Source: Ophthalmolycus amberensis (taxonomy: Eukaryota; Chordata; Actinopteri; Perciformes; Zoarcidae). Taken from it: 64,000 nt of DNA. Position 1 is the first letter of the stretch; the number at the start of each line of letters is the position of its first letter. The stretch covers positions 364,501 through 428,500 of the forward strand of contig JAFEUB010000069.1 in assembly GCA_024529925.1 (NCBI GenBank). The letters are read 5' to 3'. The position numbers were made by a program, and so were the translations under genes. The notes under the pieces are model-generated. The model saw only the letters and a list, made by a program, of their open reading frames with translations. It did not search any database and was not told where the DNA came from. Positions 1 through 15,222 of this stretch are shown one piece after another.

Positions 1-3000
1 CCCTTTTTCTGTTTCTAACCCATCCTTCGTCCTCTCTTCTGCAGAAACAGGTGTAGCTGCAGGGTGGAACAGCTGTTGCCGTGGGTGGCGCCAAGTCAGC
101 GAATCAGGTCCTAACAAACCGACGGTGCATCAACACAGGTGGGATACGGGCCCGTGGGATGCTGAGCAGCACCCCCCCCCCCCCCGACGTCCCTGTTTTC
201 TGCCTCGGAAAAAAAGATCAAAACCGTGCCAATGAAAAAAGTAACCTCCCCCTTCAACCATTTCGACTGTCGCTTCATCTTCACATCTCCCCCTTTCCCC
301 AATTGTCATCCCCTCCCTCCCTCCCTCCACTGGTGCCCACTGTCTGACTGTCTGCTGGTGCAGCTCTCGCCAGCCTGGCTACCATCACAACACACCGGGG
401 AGAAGAAATGGAAGAAGAGACGCAGGGAAAGCAAAAGAGTGGAGGGAGTCAAAAAACAGAGGTAGATTGTGTGTACATAATGTGGGAGGTGGTGGGAGTG
501 GAGGGAGTGGGGGGGGGGGGAGGGAGATGAGGAGGCAAAGAGCATGGTGGTTTGAAGATGATGAATGGGGGAAGGGATACGGAGGATGAGAGGAGGAAGG
601 AGGCAAGATAGGTACAAAAATGACAAGAGGGAAGAGCTGCAGAAATGAGGGCAAGAGAGGAGAATGAAATATGGCAAAGAAGCAGCTGAAACGGGAGGAA
701 TAGTCGGGGCAGAAGAGTACGAAAAGGCAGGAAACAGAGAGTGAGATGGATGAGAAAGAGGAACAGGCACGACGAGAAAGAAATGAGCGGATGAAAAGAT
801 GCGGGCCGCTAGAGGTAAAGAGAGATGACTGGAGGGAGAGCTTTTGTCATTTTTCTGGCAGCACATACCAGATGTCTCTGTATCTCAATAGGTCTCTCCA
901 TTTTCCTCTGGCTTTCACACATCTCAGTTCTCAAACTATTTCAAGCCGAGGAAGACGTACAATTTCTATCAGTCAAAACACAAGTCTAGTTTAAATAGTG
1001 TGAAAAATGTAAACGCAGAGGCATAGTCGATTTACAGCTTGAAAATAAAGCCGTCGTTTCTCAATCAAAACCGTTCAGTTTAGTTGTCTGAAAGTTTGAA
1101 AATGTAACTGCTTCACTAAGACACATCAGAGACGACTTTTAGAGCATTTAGAGCATATTTTAGAGCACATAAACAACACTCAATTAAGACTAACAACTGA
1201 TGAGCACCAGAGAAAGACGTGCAGCGAATCCCTGGGTCTCTTCCCATTCCCCCATGCGTTGACATGGAGGCCGTAGTGAGTATGCTCCCATGTCATTGAT
1301 ACCCTGTTTGGCTCCACTTGTACCACCACAGGCCATCGGGGCTCTAATCCTAAGCCGCGCAGTGGCACAGTTTCACCCTGCAGCCATTCACTTTGTCTCC
1401 ACACAAACACAGCTGCCAGATTCGTGTGACCAGGCAGCCTCTCTCTCAGAAGAGACTGAGGTATTAAATGAGGCGGCTTTCTCTTGGCTCTTTTTGCCTG
1501 GAGAGTGTGTGTGTGTGTGTGTGGTAAGAAAAAATGTGTCTAGTAGAATTGGAATTTTTATAGAGGTTTAAGCTTCTTTCTTTTTTTTCTACTCGTGACA
1601 ATCTTTTGTGGCTTCTTTAGTTTGACGAATTTCACAGAGCCATACTGCTTTTGTGTGCAACAACTGCAAAATATTAATATAAATCCACTCTTCAAACTCA
1701 AGGCTGAATCCAACGACGTCCAACTTTACAGAGTGCAAAAGAGGAAACAGGGTGCTTCTCCTCCAATACAATTTTAGTTGGGTGCAAAAATGTAACTACA
1801 ATTTTGTTTCCCCAAAGACAAACTCATGTCTTCATCACTTTTGATGAATTAGTTACAACTAATAGACAAAACAAACACATTCAAGTCTGTTTCTATTCTT
1901 CCCAAAACGGCTTAATTTAACATTCCAGTGCAAATCCAACTATTGCAACTATTTATTTCATAGTGTTAAAAGATCTCTCACTTAAGAACAACTTAACAAG
2001 TCAGTATAGTCCAAAGTCAAAGTCCCCATCTCTGCCCGACGCACAGTTTTTCACTTTTTTTAAGATGAGTGGGACTGAAATGAAAGAAAATCCTATTTGA
2101 AGAAGGCTATTCTCTGAACTGAAAAACTGAAAAGTCACTGGCTGCACAAGTTTTAATTGATAAGAGCAATAACACATCGCTAAAAGGAGCAGTGTTGTCT
2201 ACTGCATGTCATTTTAATCAATTTAACATAGATGTGCTTGGACCATGAGCTCTCAGCTCAAGTGTACAACATGATGACATCTCTTCATAGTGAACATAAA
2301 TAAAACACTACATTAGTATTGATGCTTTAAACTCCAAACACGTCTGGCTGAAGTGTCCTCTACTTGACTCCACTATGAAAGTGGGTGAAGGACTTTCGGC
2401 TCGGGGGACACCCAGCGCCCTCTCTGCTTGGCCCGACTCCCCACTCTCCGTGCCAACCAAACAACAATGACCCTCTAAGAGCAGAGTTCACCGCCACCGA
2501 ACATACAACAGCCCAGGAGGTGCCAATGTGAGTGTGAATGTGTGACATTACTGTGTTTGTCGCTTTGTCTGCTGAAACAGCTTCGCCCCCGTGTAGTGGT
2601 GAGAAGCACAAAGTCATACTGTGCTTATATTCAGGAGTGTTATTCTGCAGAAACCCAGTTGATAGCTTAAGTTAAAGAAAAAGAGAGACAGAAATGTATT
2701 GTCTCCGTTGCGCTAGCTGAGTGGTTACACTTTGCCATCACAGACTTTAATTTCAGACGACCTCTCGTGCCGGTGCTTCTCAGATGCTCCGTCTGACTGA
2801 AGAGCTGAGGGGAATTAGAGTTGATGATGAGGAAAGGCGCTGCCTGTGACGTTCAGCGTCGGTGTTTACCGCACTACTGTTTGCCTGTCTGCTGACTCAG
2901 AGTGAAATTAAATACATTTTTGCAGACAGCAATTTAAAAACCCTAGAAGCTATAAGATCCTCCGGCCTTCTGTCTGCTTATGCAAATACACTGCAATTAT

Positions 3001-3345
3001 ATAATCCACCGGTGTACAGTGTGTGCGCGCTTGTGTGTAGTTAACGAACCAGAGTGTGACAAATTCTTCACGGACATTTGAACAGTGATCACAAGCAGCA
3101 AATCAAACCACAGTACATATGTTGCAAACATCAATGTGGTGTGTTTGTGATTAAAACTGTTACTCAGCTGCATTATGCAGTTCATAGTGTACAACAACGC
3201 ACTACAGGAGGATGTGTAAATGTGTGTTAGTAGGCTTGGCTGGTCCACAGTGAGCCTGAGCTGCACTGCAGTAAAAGAGAGCAGCGAGGAGTCTTCACTG
3301 TTAACTGGCTTCAAATCAACTTTTTATTGAGCAGTGGAGAAAACG

Positions 3346-3382
<37 letters not shown>

Positions 3383-3889
3383 TGTGTATTCGTTTGCAGC
3401 CATCATGCAGCCATTGACTGGGTGTCACTGTTTGGTTTAGTTGTGTCACTGTAGCTCTCCCTGTGTCTCTCACTCACTGAGACAGACTGAAACTCAGCAG
3501 TGTTCCCGTCTGACAGATACAAACATCTGTTAGCAGTGTGGCCGAGTTCACATTGTGCCAGAGAACAGAAAACAGTCCAAAGTCCTTCCAACAGTCCTGA
3601 TAGCCATCAACCTGCGTCTTCAGTCCACTACTAATGAGAAGACGTCAAATCAACTCTTCCACAATGTGAATCATGTCTTGTGGCAGCATTGCATTCTGGT
3701 CTGATGACGCTGCTGTCGGTCTCTGGTTTTCTCCCCGTTGCTTTCAGAAGAACACTGTAAGTCTAAAATGAAATGTGCTGACGCACATTTGATGTCTGAG
3801 GTTGTTGAAAGATCGACTCCATTGGAGCTGCAGTAGTGATGCTGAATCTCAACACATGACAATAGATGTCTAGTCTGAATGGATATTGC

Positions 3890-4215
3890 CATAAAAACTC
3901 ACTCCCACAAAACAAGGAAACAAACATTACTGCTCTGTGTTTTTTGGTGAATTTTCTGCCTTGAGGTAGCCTACAGCCACACTAGCAGTGCTTTAAGCTA
4001 AAAGCTAATGTCAGTAGCCTATGCTAACATTGTGACTGGTTAGACATTCCTTCAGCACTGTAGGATACTCGTGTCTATGAGGATTACCACAGTCATTAGG
4101 ATCCATCCTCTGGGGATCATTGATATATCTCCACCAAATTCAAAGCAATCCATTTAATTATTGTTGGGATATTTCAGTCTGGTATCACTGGACCCAATGA
4201 AAATGTATAGGGTCA
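3890..4215. repeat. dispersed teleost-type repeat (family uncertain)
   Basis: The segment contains a run of GCTAA/CTAAT-rich words, then a block about a position with 'allowed' text motifs such as ATTAGGATCCATCCTCTGG and CAAATTCAAAGCAATCC. I recognise this wording from an abundant interspersed repeat in spiny-rayed fish genomes. The boundaries are estimates. No coding capacity is visible. The family name is not assigned because no repeat library search could be run. Confidence 0.5.
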
Positions 4216-5778
4216 AAATATTTATTCAAACAGCAAAGCCCAGAAATCAGTACATGATTTGTAAAGACTGCTTGTCATAAATAATTTGTTTTAGAAGTCA
4301 GATTATTTCCTACACATGCTGGTGTTCATATGGTTGCAGATATAAAATGTGCCTTTGACTTGAACTTGTGTGCATTGATGTTGATATAATGAGGCCTACA
4401 GTGCAGACGGACACAGATAGTGGCAAACTGCAGTCTACAGTCCATCACGGACGTTAGCCTTAATCTCTTGCCCGCTCACTGAGAGCAATAAGAATGGTTT
4501 GACCTCCTCTCAAACTGGCCCTATACTTCTCCCTATTCCTGCCTTCATTTCTCCCTCCCCCATCCATCTCTCTATTCCCTTTCCCAACCGAGCCTCCAGG
4601 CATTTCTCCACAGCCACTGCATTTTTTTACCCATCCTGCCTTGCTTCCATCCATCTCTCCGCTCTGTCATTCATGGCCTACAGTCGCCCCTCGCTGCCTC
4701 GATCTCCCCCCCCCCTCCCCCCTCCATCCCCTCTGCAGTGACTCCTGTCATTGTGAGTCCTGTTCTCTCGCTGTGTCTTGGGCTGCTGTGTGAGAATGGG
4801 GCCATTGTTGCCCTGTTGCAGCGTGTACGTGTATATGCGTACATGCGTGTGGTAGTAGGAGTGAGAGTTCTCTGCCCTAGCGCCAGCATCTCCTGCTGTC
4901 CGACCTCCACACGTACTCTACTGCACACGCACTAAGCTCGCAGACATTCCCACAGAAATTCGAAACGCAGCCTGCCGTGTTATCATTCTGTCCAAGAGCC
5001 TAAATTCCACCAGTGAGCATGTTGCCCTCGTGTTTCAAAACACTTCAAATGTGGAGCAATTTACAACTTTCAGGGTCAACGGCAACGTTGGTGTGCTTGC
5101 TGCGATGGATGCTGAAGCAGTGTGGAAGATCCGGGTCATTTTATCAACCCTGTTTGGCTTCATGTTCCACTGAGCTACTTTTCCAAGAATTTAAAGATGT
5201 CCCGCCTCCAACGTTGTTATCCAGCATTCAAACAGCATTTTTTTTCAAGTGGCAGGTCAGATGTGTTGGCCATATCACGAAAGGGTTCATCTTAGCAAGC
5301 TAACGTTTGGTTTGTTAAGTTGGTTCAATTAGCTACATAACAAGCTGGCAGTTTGTTGCAGGTTGTGAATATTTAATGAAGCATAATCTCTACATTAGAG
5401 CTTGTGTTGTATGAGCCATGATCTCTTGATGCTCAACATAGCTCCAGGTTGCTATCACTGAAACTGATTTTACTGAAAAGGGATTTTATAGGGTAAGTGC
5501 AGTATAATGCAGCAATGTCCCCCAACCATCCATATCTGAAACTAACCTACACCCTTAATCACTAGGAGCCATATCCATGCGCATCATTCCTCAAGTCCAC
5601 GCCCATGAAATACTTCCACACTTTAGGCTAGACGATACCGGCTTCTTCCTCTCTATTTTGTCACGTTGCTCGCTCACACTCCGGTTAGTCACAGTCTCGC
5701 CTCCACCGCTCTGTCTCTCTGAGGGATTATCAGCCGGCACTGGCCTCCACTCTAATCCTTTCCTCAACAGACTCAGAC

Positions 5779-5953
5779 TCTCACTCACTCACTCACTCAC
5801 TCACTCACTCACACACACACGCACACACGCACGCACACACACACGCACGCACACACGCACACACGCACAGCACACACGCACGCACACACGCACACACGCA
5901 CGCACAGCACGCACACACACACGCACAGCACAGCACACACACACACACACACA
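5779..5953. repeat. compound microsatellite (CACT)n then CA/CG-rich tract
   Basis: A (TCAC)n block of about 8 units passes directly into about 140 bp of alternating CA with many CG steps and short AGCAC interruptions. The alternating purine-pyrimidine order makes it prone to Z-DNA formation. The threonine/histidine/arginine-rich reading frame through it is a by-product of the repeat. Confidence 0.95.
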
Positions 5954-7249
5954 ATATCTCGCCTCGCTAATCTGTTAACTAGCTATTACAGTGTGCGCTG
6001 TTCATGTCATGGTAGCTAGTTTGAAATCAAAAGAAAAACAAACGATCTATTAAATTAATTTGTCTTTTCTTGCTTTGTAATAGCCAACTCAATGAGCAAA
6101 CAGCACAGGCGCCTACTTGACAAGTCTGCTTGGAGACACGGGTTTCCCATCATTCAAATGATTGTTGACTGTGTAAACATGGCGTCCATTTGAAGCTACA
6201 GCGGTCAAAACAGCAGCCGATGTCAACCGCGCTGGGTCTTTATTGAGTGTGTCTCTTGGCCTCTGCATTCACAGTTAAACATCACAGAAGCTTCATCTGG
6301 GACCATGCCATTACAATTACAATTCACATTTGTTTTAATGAGAGTTGGATTAAGAGACATCTTATCGAACAGGAGTTCGAAGGGAAAAACAAATATTAGC
6401 TGTATGTGTGTTCACAAGTATTCAAACTATATGACATTTGCTGTACGTAAGAGCAGCCTGCAGGGACAGATATGAGCTGGCCTCCTGTGTCTTACTGCGA
6501 CAGGTGATCAGCTCACCTGTATTGTCTTACCTGCAGCTGACTCAAAGCCTCTAGAGAGCTCTATATAAAGTGTCAGTCACGAAGGGCCGACTGTAAAAAG
6601 GAACCGTGACTCAGTCTAATATCCTGGCAGTGGTAATGAAGCAGATCAACTCAAGGTCCTCTTACTCACTTGTTCTGGAGCTTTTGACTGTATCACACAG
6701 TATTCATCAGCAGATACTGTTTCAGATCATCTCTACGACTTCTCATCCACATTGCATCAAATGTCAATTCAAAGGTGGTCTCTGGTAATATATCTGTGTT
6801 TGATTTTGCTGTCGCTATACCACTTTATTAATATACAATAGTTAGATCTTTTCAACTGTGGCCTAAAGTCTTCTACAAAAAGTATCTAAATTCAAACTTG
6901 TTGAGGTGAGTAAGTGACAACAGACAGTAGGAAAAACATACAGTTGCAATATATTTGACCAAATACAATACTAGTTATAATACCGATTACAATCAGTGCT
7001 TTTGGAATATATATATATATACACATATATACACACACCACTATATACCACTGCCAGGATATGAGATATATAATTATATATATAATTATTGCATATAAGG
7101 TGGTTACGTATGTTTACCTCACTTACTTTTGGTTCATAAAACTATCCTAAATTATTATAATTATTATGTAGCCATGCAATTACGAACAAAATAACATTAG
7201 TTATATTAAGATATTATTGGCAAAATCAATATCTAGTCTCATATGGTTC

Positions 7250-7440
7250 TGAACTGATTAGTTGAAATGATTATCGACGAACTTAATCTTAAACCTTTCT
7301 CGTTTTATAAGCAAATATTTCTAAACATAAACTGGTTCCAGCTTCTCAAATGTGATTAGTTACTCTTTTTCTTACCGTGATATTAAACTGAATATATTTT
7401 GGTTTTGAACAGTTGGTCAGACAACAAAATGATATTTGAA
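7250..7440 (-). repeat. AT-rich dispersed repeat, copy 1
   Basis: The reverse strand carries the same order of words as the copies in the sipa1l3 intron: a GACCAACAGTCCAAAAC-like block, then TATTCAGTTTA-like, TCACATTTGAGAA-like and GATTAATCGATTA-like blocks. On the plus strand these show as CAGTTGGTCAGACAACAAAA near 7411-7430 and CTTCTCAAATGTGATTAG near 7343-7360. Boundaries are estimates. Confidence 0.5.
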
Positions 7441-9654
7441 TGTGTCAAATTTGGGGGTTGTCAGCATTTTAAAGACCATACAATTAATGTCAAGAAAACA
7501 AACAATTGATGAAAGTTGCAGCCTCGTCTCACACTCTAATGTCTATATTGATCAAGAGCACTCTGGATCTTTCCATTGTTTCTACTTTAACCCCACGTGT
7601 CAAGCCAGTCAAAGAGGACTGGCGCCCTATGCTTTGAGAGACTAGATGCTGATCCAGGATCAGAGTGACAGGTAAGGCGTGACCACGGGGGCCATGACCT
7701 GCCAACCCACAAACATGCTGTGACATCACTCGAAGGAGGTCACGGTAATCAGATTATCCCCGTCACACAGACTCACTCACCACTGTGGGCCTTAACAACA
7801 ACACTACAATTAACTCTCACACCAGCAGGAGGGCACGCCTTAAAAAAATATTTAACTTGCCTGTGATAAAATTAGATGAAAGCATGCGAGTGAGCCAAAA
7901 ATACAAAAACAATCCCTGTGTTGTAAAATGTTAGCAAACCTTCAAACACACAGAGTCTATGAGCAGTGTCACGTTTTGCCTTGATGAATTCTTCTGAGGG
8001 AGAACGAAGATTGAGTCGTTCTCTTACTGTAAGACTGTGTTTTTACTGAGCGCAGAAGCCGGCCGATGGAAGGCAGAGGAGAGGCTCGGGGGCCTGAGCT
8101 GCTCTGTAACCGCAGCGATGCCAAGCGGTCGGCGGCTTGAAGAGGACACCTGAGACCAGCGCACCTGGACAATGAGCTGAGGTGTAACCCAAAACTGAGA
8201 TGAACCGCTGTTTATCCCCCGCGCTCTCCTTCTCTTGTTCTTTCCCATCAGTCGCCTCTCTCGCAACATACATCTCCGTTCTCTCTGGTCCTCGAGCTCA
8301 TTTTCCCTCCACAACCTGATCTATTCCACCCTGTTATTCTCCCGACCTTTTCACTCTCTAACTCTGTCTCTGTCTCTCTCTCTCTCTCTCTGTCACTTTC
8401 TTTCCATGCTTCACCCTTCTGGGCATCGGCAGGCTAATGCAACCATCCCTCAGTACATGGGTGTGAGTCACAGTCGAATCGCATACTTAACGATTAGCAC
8501 CCACACATTTTCAGTCATCAATCGGGGTGGAAAACAGCTTCCGAGCCCTTCGTGAGACATTCCTGCACTTGTTCAGTTGCTATTTTCACACAGACAATAC
8601 TCTAAATTGGGGGACTGACATTTTGTGCAGCATCTGACAGCGGCTAGCAGCTGTATGACTCAGTGGCACAGAAGCAGTGCCCATGTCACCATGGAAAGGC
8701 AGCGTTATGGCGTTGTTGCCAAGGCTCTGCTGTCCAATACGCATCTGATCCCCCCATCATGTTACTGTTACTGAGCCACACAGGGAGGAGGGCGACATGG
8801 AAGCAGGGTGTGCATGTTTAAGAGTGAGACTCAAGAAGACCGAGTGAAGGATTGAAGATTAGGAAACATTTGGGAAGATGAAGCAGCGAGCGTGTTTAAG
8901 CTTCACTCACTTTCTGCCTGTCTCCCTCTTTAAAAGGCCTTTAGTCAGCATCCCGCACACGCCACCCGTATTTGTACACGCCCTCCCCCATCACTCATGT
9001 CACTTGGGATAAACACACGCAGTCTGACCTCCACGTACACACACACACACATAGAATGCACTTAGATGCTCGCTGTGTTGTGTCTTTGATGCACCAACAA
9101 TTGCAACTGCGTCTTTAAACAGCAAGTAGCACAAAGGACCAAAAATAGCCCAGTGAGTTGCAGAGCAGAACTGCTCTCCTTGAGGAGGGGAGGAGAGAGG
9201 AGGAGGATGAGGAGCAGGAGGAGGTGCAGAGAGAGATGACAGGGAAAAGATGGCAGAGGAGACCAGCTCTCCAGGACTTAGGCCTTCCTGCTGGGTTCAA
9301 TTTAACTTCCTCATCCAGCGTCGGCTCACCAGAAAAAAATCATCTGTATGTTAATATTCAATGACAACACTTGATAATCATCTGTAAAGTCAAGAAATGA
9401 TTACGAGAAGGCGGAATGACTGTTTGTACATTTGTAAATGTCCACTTATTTGTCCCGGTGGATTTAATAACGGCCAATCAAATTAACTATATTACACGTC
9501 AATGTAAGTTTTAGAAGTGGGACAATTAGTCAATACAACATATCACCGTGTCCTCTTTCTCAGTGGTTAATTTGTTACTTGTATAAGGTATTTCATATTT
9601 TTGTCCTGTTTTTCAGTACTGTCAAATAATTGATCTCTGCTGAAGGTGAAAGAT

Positions 9655-10125
9655 TTTGCCATTTTAAAGGATGATAATGAGAAATGAGAAGATCGATACC
9701 ACTCGAGCCAGGAGACTATACTGCAGGAGTCAGCTTAGCTTAGCACAAAGACTGGACACAGGAGGAAACAGATCTTCTACCAGCATCTCTGAAGCTGACT
9801 CAAAGCACCCGGACAAGAAATAGTCCGGTTCATATCCGTCTGTAAAACATGAATTTTGATTTCACACTAATTGTACTTGTTGTACGGACGAAACAAATGA
9901 GTTGAAACGTGTTGATTAGTGAGCTTTAGAGGTGCCGGTCATTTGAGTACCTTTGGACAGAGCCAAGCTGTTTCCCTCTGTTTCTGTTGTCTTTGTGCTA
10001 AGCTAAGCTAACTGCCTCCTGGCTATAGCTTCATATTTACCATATAGACATGAAAGTGGTATCGATCTTCATATCTCGAATCGAGAATAAGCGTATTTCT
10101 CAAAATGTCAAACTATTCCTGGAGT
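9655..10125. mobile_element. foldback-like non-autonomous element, copy 1 (both arms)
   Basis: The outer arms are inverted repeats of each other. The left arm (about 9655-9800) reads AGAAGATCGATACCAC and then GCTTAGCTTAGCACAAAGAC. The right arm (about 9960-10125) reads the reverse complements, GTCTTTGTGCTAAGCTAAGC and then GTGGTATCGATCTTC, with an outer CAAAATGTCAAACTATTCC-like end. A spacer of roughly 160 bp lies between. No transposase frame is present, so if mobile it would be non-autonomous. Single-arm or partial relatives occur at about 26110, 30866 and 37317. I recognise the family as common in teleosts but cannot name it with certainty. Confidence 0.65.
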
Positions 10126-10773
10126 CTTGCAATATATTACGTATCAACAAAATAATCTCACAAGGATGGAGAGGGGGAACTACAGGACACCTTCTCCTCA
10201 CTGAAGTGATTCCTACAAGCCTAGCTGGTCTCCCAACAGATGCATTGCTACTATGGGCAACATGTGATGACATTAGCCTAAAATTGCCTCCTGTCAATAT
10301 CACTTTTACACGAACAAAATACTGTTGTTCATCTCATGTGTTAAGAACAGATGAACAGGGGAAAATACACTGTAATAAATCCCTTTATGAAGTTATAATA
10401 TCAGACACAGCTTTCAGTTCAACGCATCATAAGTCAGCAGCTCAAACTACAATATAACCTTAAAGTTGAATCAACACCTCTTTAAACCTGTTTCAACGAA
10501 AACTGAACATTATAACCTTCATAAAGGTATAATATATTACAGGACTGTTGCATTAGTTTTAGCTAGGTGTGTTCACAGAGGAGCTGTGCTTTGTGTATTT
10601 GTTGTGCTGCCTCACATATGTACCTGGTGTTGAGCCTCTCAGCTGTGAGTTAGATGAGACATACAGCAGGTGAGCTTTAGGTTCATTACGGACCCTGGAA
10701 ATTACACTGTGACAAAGAATATCTTAGTCTACTGAGTGTAAATATTCTAGCGCCTTTGGCCACATTTTGGTCA

Positions 10774-12000
<1,227 letters not shown>

Positions 12001-13369
12001 TCAGAGGATCAGAGCGCTGCAACTGCTCTCCCCCACCACCACATCTCGCCGTTGAAACTGTGCCAAATCCTGTCACCGGTTGATGCTGTGCTGTTGCTAG
12101 GCAGTGTGTAAGTAACATGTATTCCCAAAGGCAAGTTCACTCAGGGACAATGTACATCAGGTCAAACAATGACACTCCACGAGTTTAACCTCCCCAAACC
12201 TAATTCATTGTTTCCACTATTGTTTCTTTTGGAAAGCTGCCACAGGCTCACACAGGAGACCTAAGATCTAAGAAACGGCAGGTCTGATGAAATCCTTCAG
12301 AAAGATGCCTTCAGTCGGATTCCTGATCGCTGGGTGGATTCTGGTCTCTCAATTGCTGCCTTTATTAATTAATAAAACAGTTACATACTTGTTATAAGTG
12401 TCCCACAATTGCTGTTACAATTAAGCAGAGTTCATCCAGACTAAACCGAGACCGACTCTGGGTTCATGATTTATACTTTTGAATAATTTGCCCTGATAAA
12501 CACATAACCTCTTCTGAATTGAATATCAGCTCATTGAGGACAGGTGTTTTGACTCTGGGGGCCACAGAGACACGAAGAAAAACACAACTGAATAATCGTA
12601 GTATGGAATATGGACTATTTAGGCTGCCAGTAAAGACATCAGTCTGTGTTTGAGCTGAGAGAAATCCTCTGAGCAAGCGTCCTCGTTATTCCTCATGCAG
12701 CCCGGTGTAGATGCACCTCCCCGCCAGCCATCTCCGTGAACACAGGCTGTTTTCTCTTCCACACTGCATTTTGAAATATCCGCGGTCCAGGCTGAATCCT
12801 ACATGAGCCGGTTCAACGTCCATGAATAGCCTTTGTCAAAAAGAGTCCGTCTATTTTAAGACAGCAGGGGAATTACAGAAACAAGCCGGCGGCATGTGTT
12901 CAACACAGAGCTGTAAAGTGGCAGCACAACAAACCGGCCTCCGTCTCCGTGCAGCGGCCTGGTTCAGTCGCCTCTGCTGGGCTACATTTGAGATGGAGAC
13001 GAGTCCTCGGTGAGAGAATTAACTCTTCTTCACTGGAGACGACAGCACAAGGATGCCAGCGTGTATGTCCTGTTGCCCCAAGAGCACGCATGGCAGTTAC
13101 GGATCGCCAATCGATAGGTTTAAATGTCCACGACTTCTTTAGGAATGACAGAAGCCATCACACGGCGGCAGCAAGGTGGAGAATAATGTCAACGATGGTT
13201 TGCATGGTGGCATTGCAGCATTAGCCTACAGGAGGCTCCATGATTCCCTTATAGATTGACCGAACCCCCATCTTAATAATAATAATATAGCATAATAATG
13301 TCAATAATAATAATAAAAGTAATAATATTAATAGGAACGGTTATTTATATATGTTGTATCCAGTCCCAG

Positions 13370-13960
13370 TTGACGTCTTCCGCGCCAAACAGTCCTACTT
13401 TCAATACGTAAACAATTAGCGTTGACTGTAACCTAACCTGGACACTGGCTGCAAGATCCACCGATATCGTCGCATGGGCGTGTGGTTACATCCGCGTAAA
13501 GAGGGACCGTCCAGGTCACTAACCCAATTTGGCGAGGAACTAAAACTCGCTCCCGGGACTCCGTGCTTGGTGCTGCTCATCCGGCTGTCCGGAGGTCCGT
13601 CGTGTTCAAACAGACTGTTCCTCCAAAGAGACGTGACATCTCGAGCACCGAGCTGTCAGTCTGTGGGCTGGCTTTGCATCCGAATACACCGGGGTGCCGT
13701 CCACATATACGTGAGAACAAGCGCTCCCTCTGTCACCGATCTACAAAACATAGCGATGGTGGAGGCGCGCAGGCGGTGTGCGTATTTACTCCCATCACGT
13801 GTTGCGCAGATCAGGGTGCAGCTCACCGTGCAGGGCGGAGAGGAGGACGGTCTGATGGTTGGAGCGAGACTAGACTGTGCTGGTGGTGAGCGAGTGCTGT
13901 TGCACTGTGGGTAATGTAGTACCTGAGGGATCTCCTGCTGACCTACATCTTTCTGGCCGC
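13370..13960 (-). promoter_or_regulatory. GC-rich candidate promoter / first exon region, possibly map3k10
   Basis: This patch has noticeably more CpG than its surroundings. On the minus strand, around 13900-13922, the text ACTACATTACCCACAGTGC resembles the ZNF143/SBF promoter motif (ACTACAATTCCCA-type). Further down the same strand, near 13829, CACGGTGAGC could be a splice donor. Together these would fit a non-coding first exon about 1.9 kb upstream of the map3k10 coding exon. The assignment is inference; a donor-like string and a motif alone do not prove a transcript, and no strong matching acceptor was found just before 11943. Confidence 0.3.
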
Positions 13961-14449
13961 GCATTTGGCTAAATAATGAGCGATGTTGCAATCATAAGGG
14001 AAAGAATTGTCGCCAAAGTACATAATATTAACAAATATAATTGGTTTATTCTCCACTACAGTGCATTGCCCTATGAGCAATAGCTACAATTGATAGTGCT
14101 AATGTAATACAAGGATAGAGTGATTCATTCTCACTGGAACATGTACATGGTCGAAGGTCAGTTAAAGAGCAACAGCCCCCGCTTGCAGGGATTGAGTATG
14201 TTGCTCAAGGACACTTTGGCAGTTTGAGGCAAATAACGGAAGAACAGTGGATAAGGTTCTTTAAATACGCTGGAGCTTCACATGCACCTTTACTGCAAAA
14301 ATACTCCAACGGGTTTTTACTTTATGCAAGGAGATGATACATATAATATCATCATTTGTACTGATATGGATAGGATTGTGTATTCCTCAGAAAAATACAT
14401 TACAGTTGTTGTAGAAGTAGTATTCCCACCCATAATAATTTAAGCTACA

Positions 14450-14463
14450 CTGCCCCCTGGTGC
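14450..14463 (-). promoter_or_regulatory. CTCF-like core motif
   Basis: The minus strand reads GCACCAGGGGGCAG, which by eye agrees with the CTCF core consensus CCASYAGRKGGCRS at 13 of 14 positions. It lies between the map3k10 exon and the minisatellite. A motif this short can occur by chance or inside a repeat, so occupancy is unproven. Confidence 0.3.
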
Positions 14464-15222
14464 CTAATGATGAAACACAAAGCATTTAGTGGAGGTTCAG
14501 TATCTTTTGCGTTTTCAGAAATACAGGTATCATTTGAGTCAAACTTAGTTCTCTATTTCTCTTCATCCAAGCAGAAAATAAGGTTCAAACAATGTTTTTC
14601 CATTGTTCCAACTTTTTTTTGGAGAAATCACGATAATTACGTTCTATCACATTATCAACACCATCCTCTGGTGCAGAGACAGCTGCCGGAGCTGCAGACT
14701 TCAGAATAGGTAGGTTGTAGGCTTTGGTCTGGTGTTACAGCTGATCAGACTGACTGCATTGTTGCCTTTAACACCACAGAGCAGATATAGTTGCCGTTTG
14801 CTCCTCCAAAGATGGCTGGCTTATACAATGTTAGTTAGACATTAAATGTCTAGTTTGACTCATCAAGATATGTATGCTACATATCTTAATTGTCATGGAT
14901 ATAATGTAGTGTAATGTTTATGTTTACCTGACTGTTTGTTTATTTCTGTCAAAGTACATGAAAGCAACGAATAACCGACGTCACATTCCGTGTGTGTACT
15001 CGAACATGGCCAATGAAGCTGATTCTGATATCAGAGGACTGATTTTGTTAAGCAGCCACAAGGTTGTGCTGTTGACTAATTTGTGTGCGATGCATAATCA
15101 AACTGCGACTATGCAGCATGCTACATATACAGAATGCTTCTCTCGTGTTATTTCCATGTGTTCACGCTCAGATGTGGTTTCTAATATTCACAGTTAATTC
15201 CTCGTATTTTCATTACACAGCC

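Noticed and set aside
306..866. 186-residue minus-strand Ser/Pro-rich frame
   Set aside because: Low-complexity sequence from a purine-rich plus strand; no recognisable domain or splice structure.
13474..13914. 146-residue frame in the GC-rich block
   Set aside because: Overlapping long frames occur on both strands there, as expected from high GC; nothing resembles a known protein.
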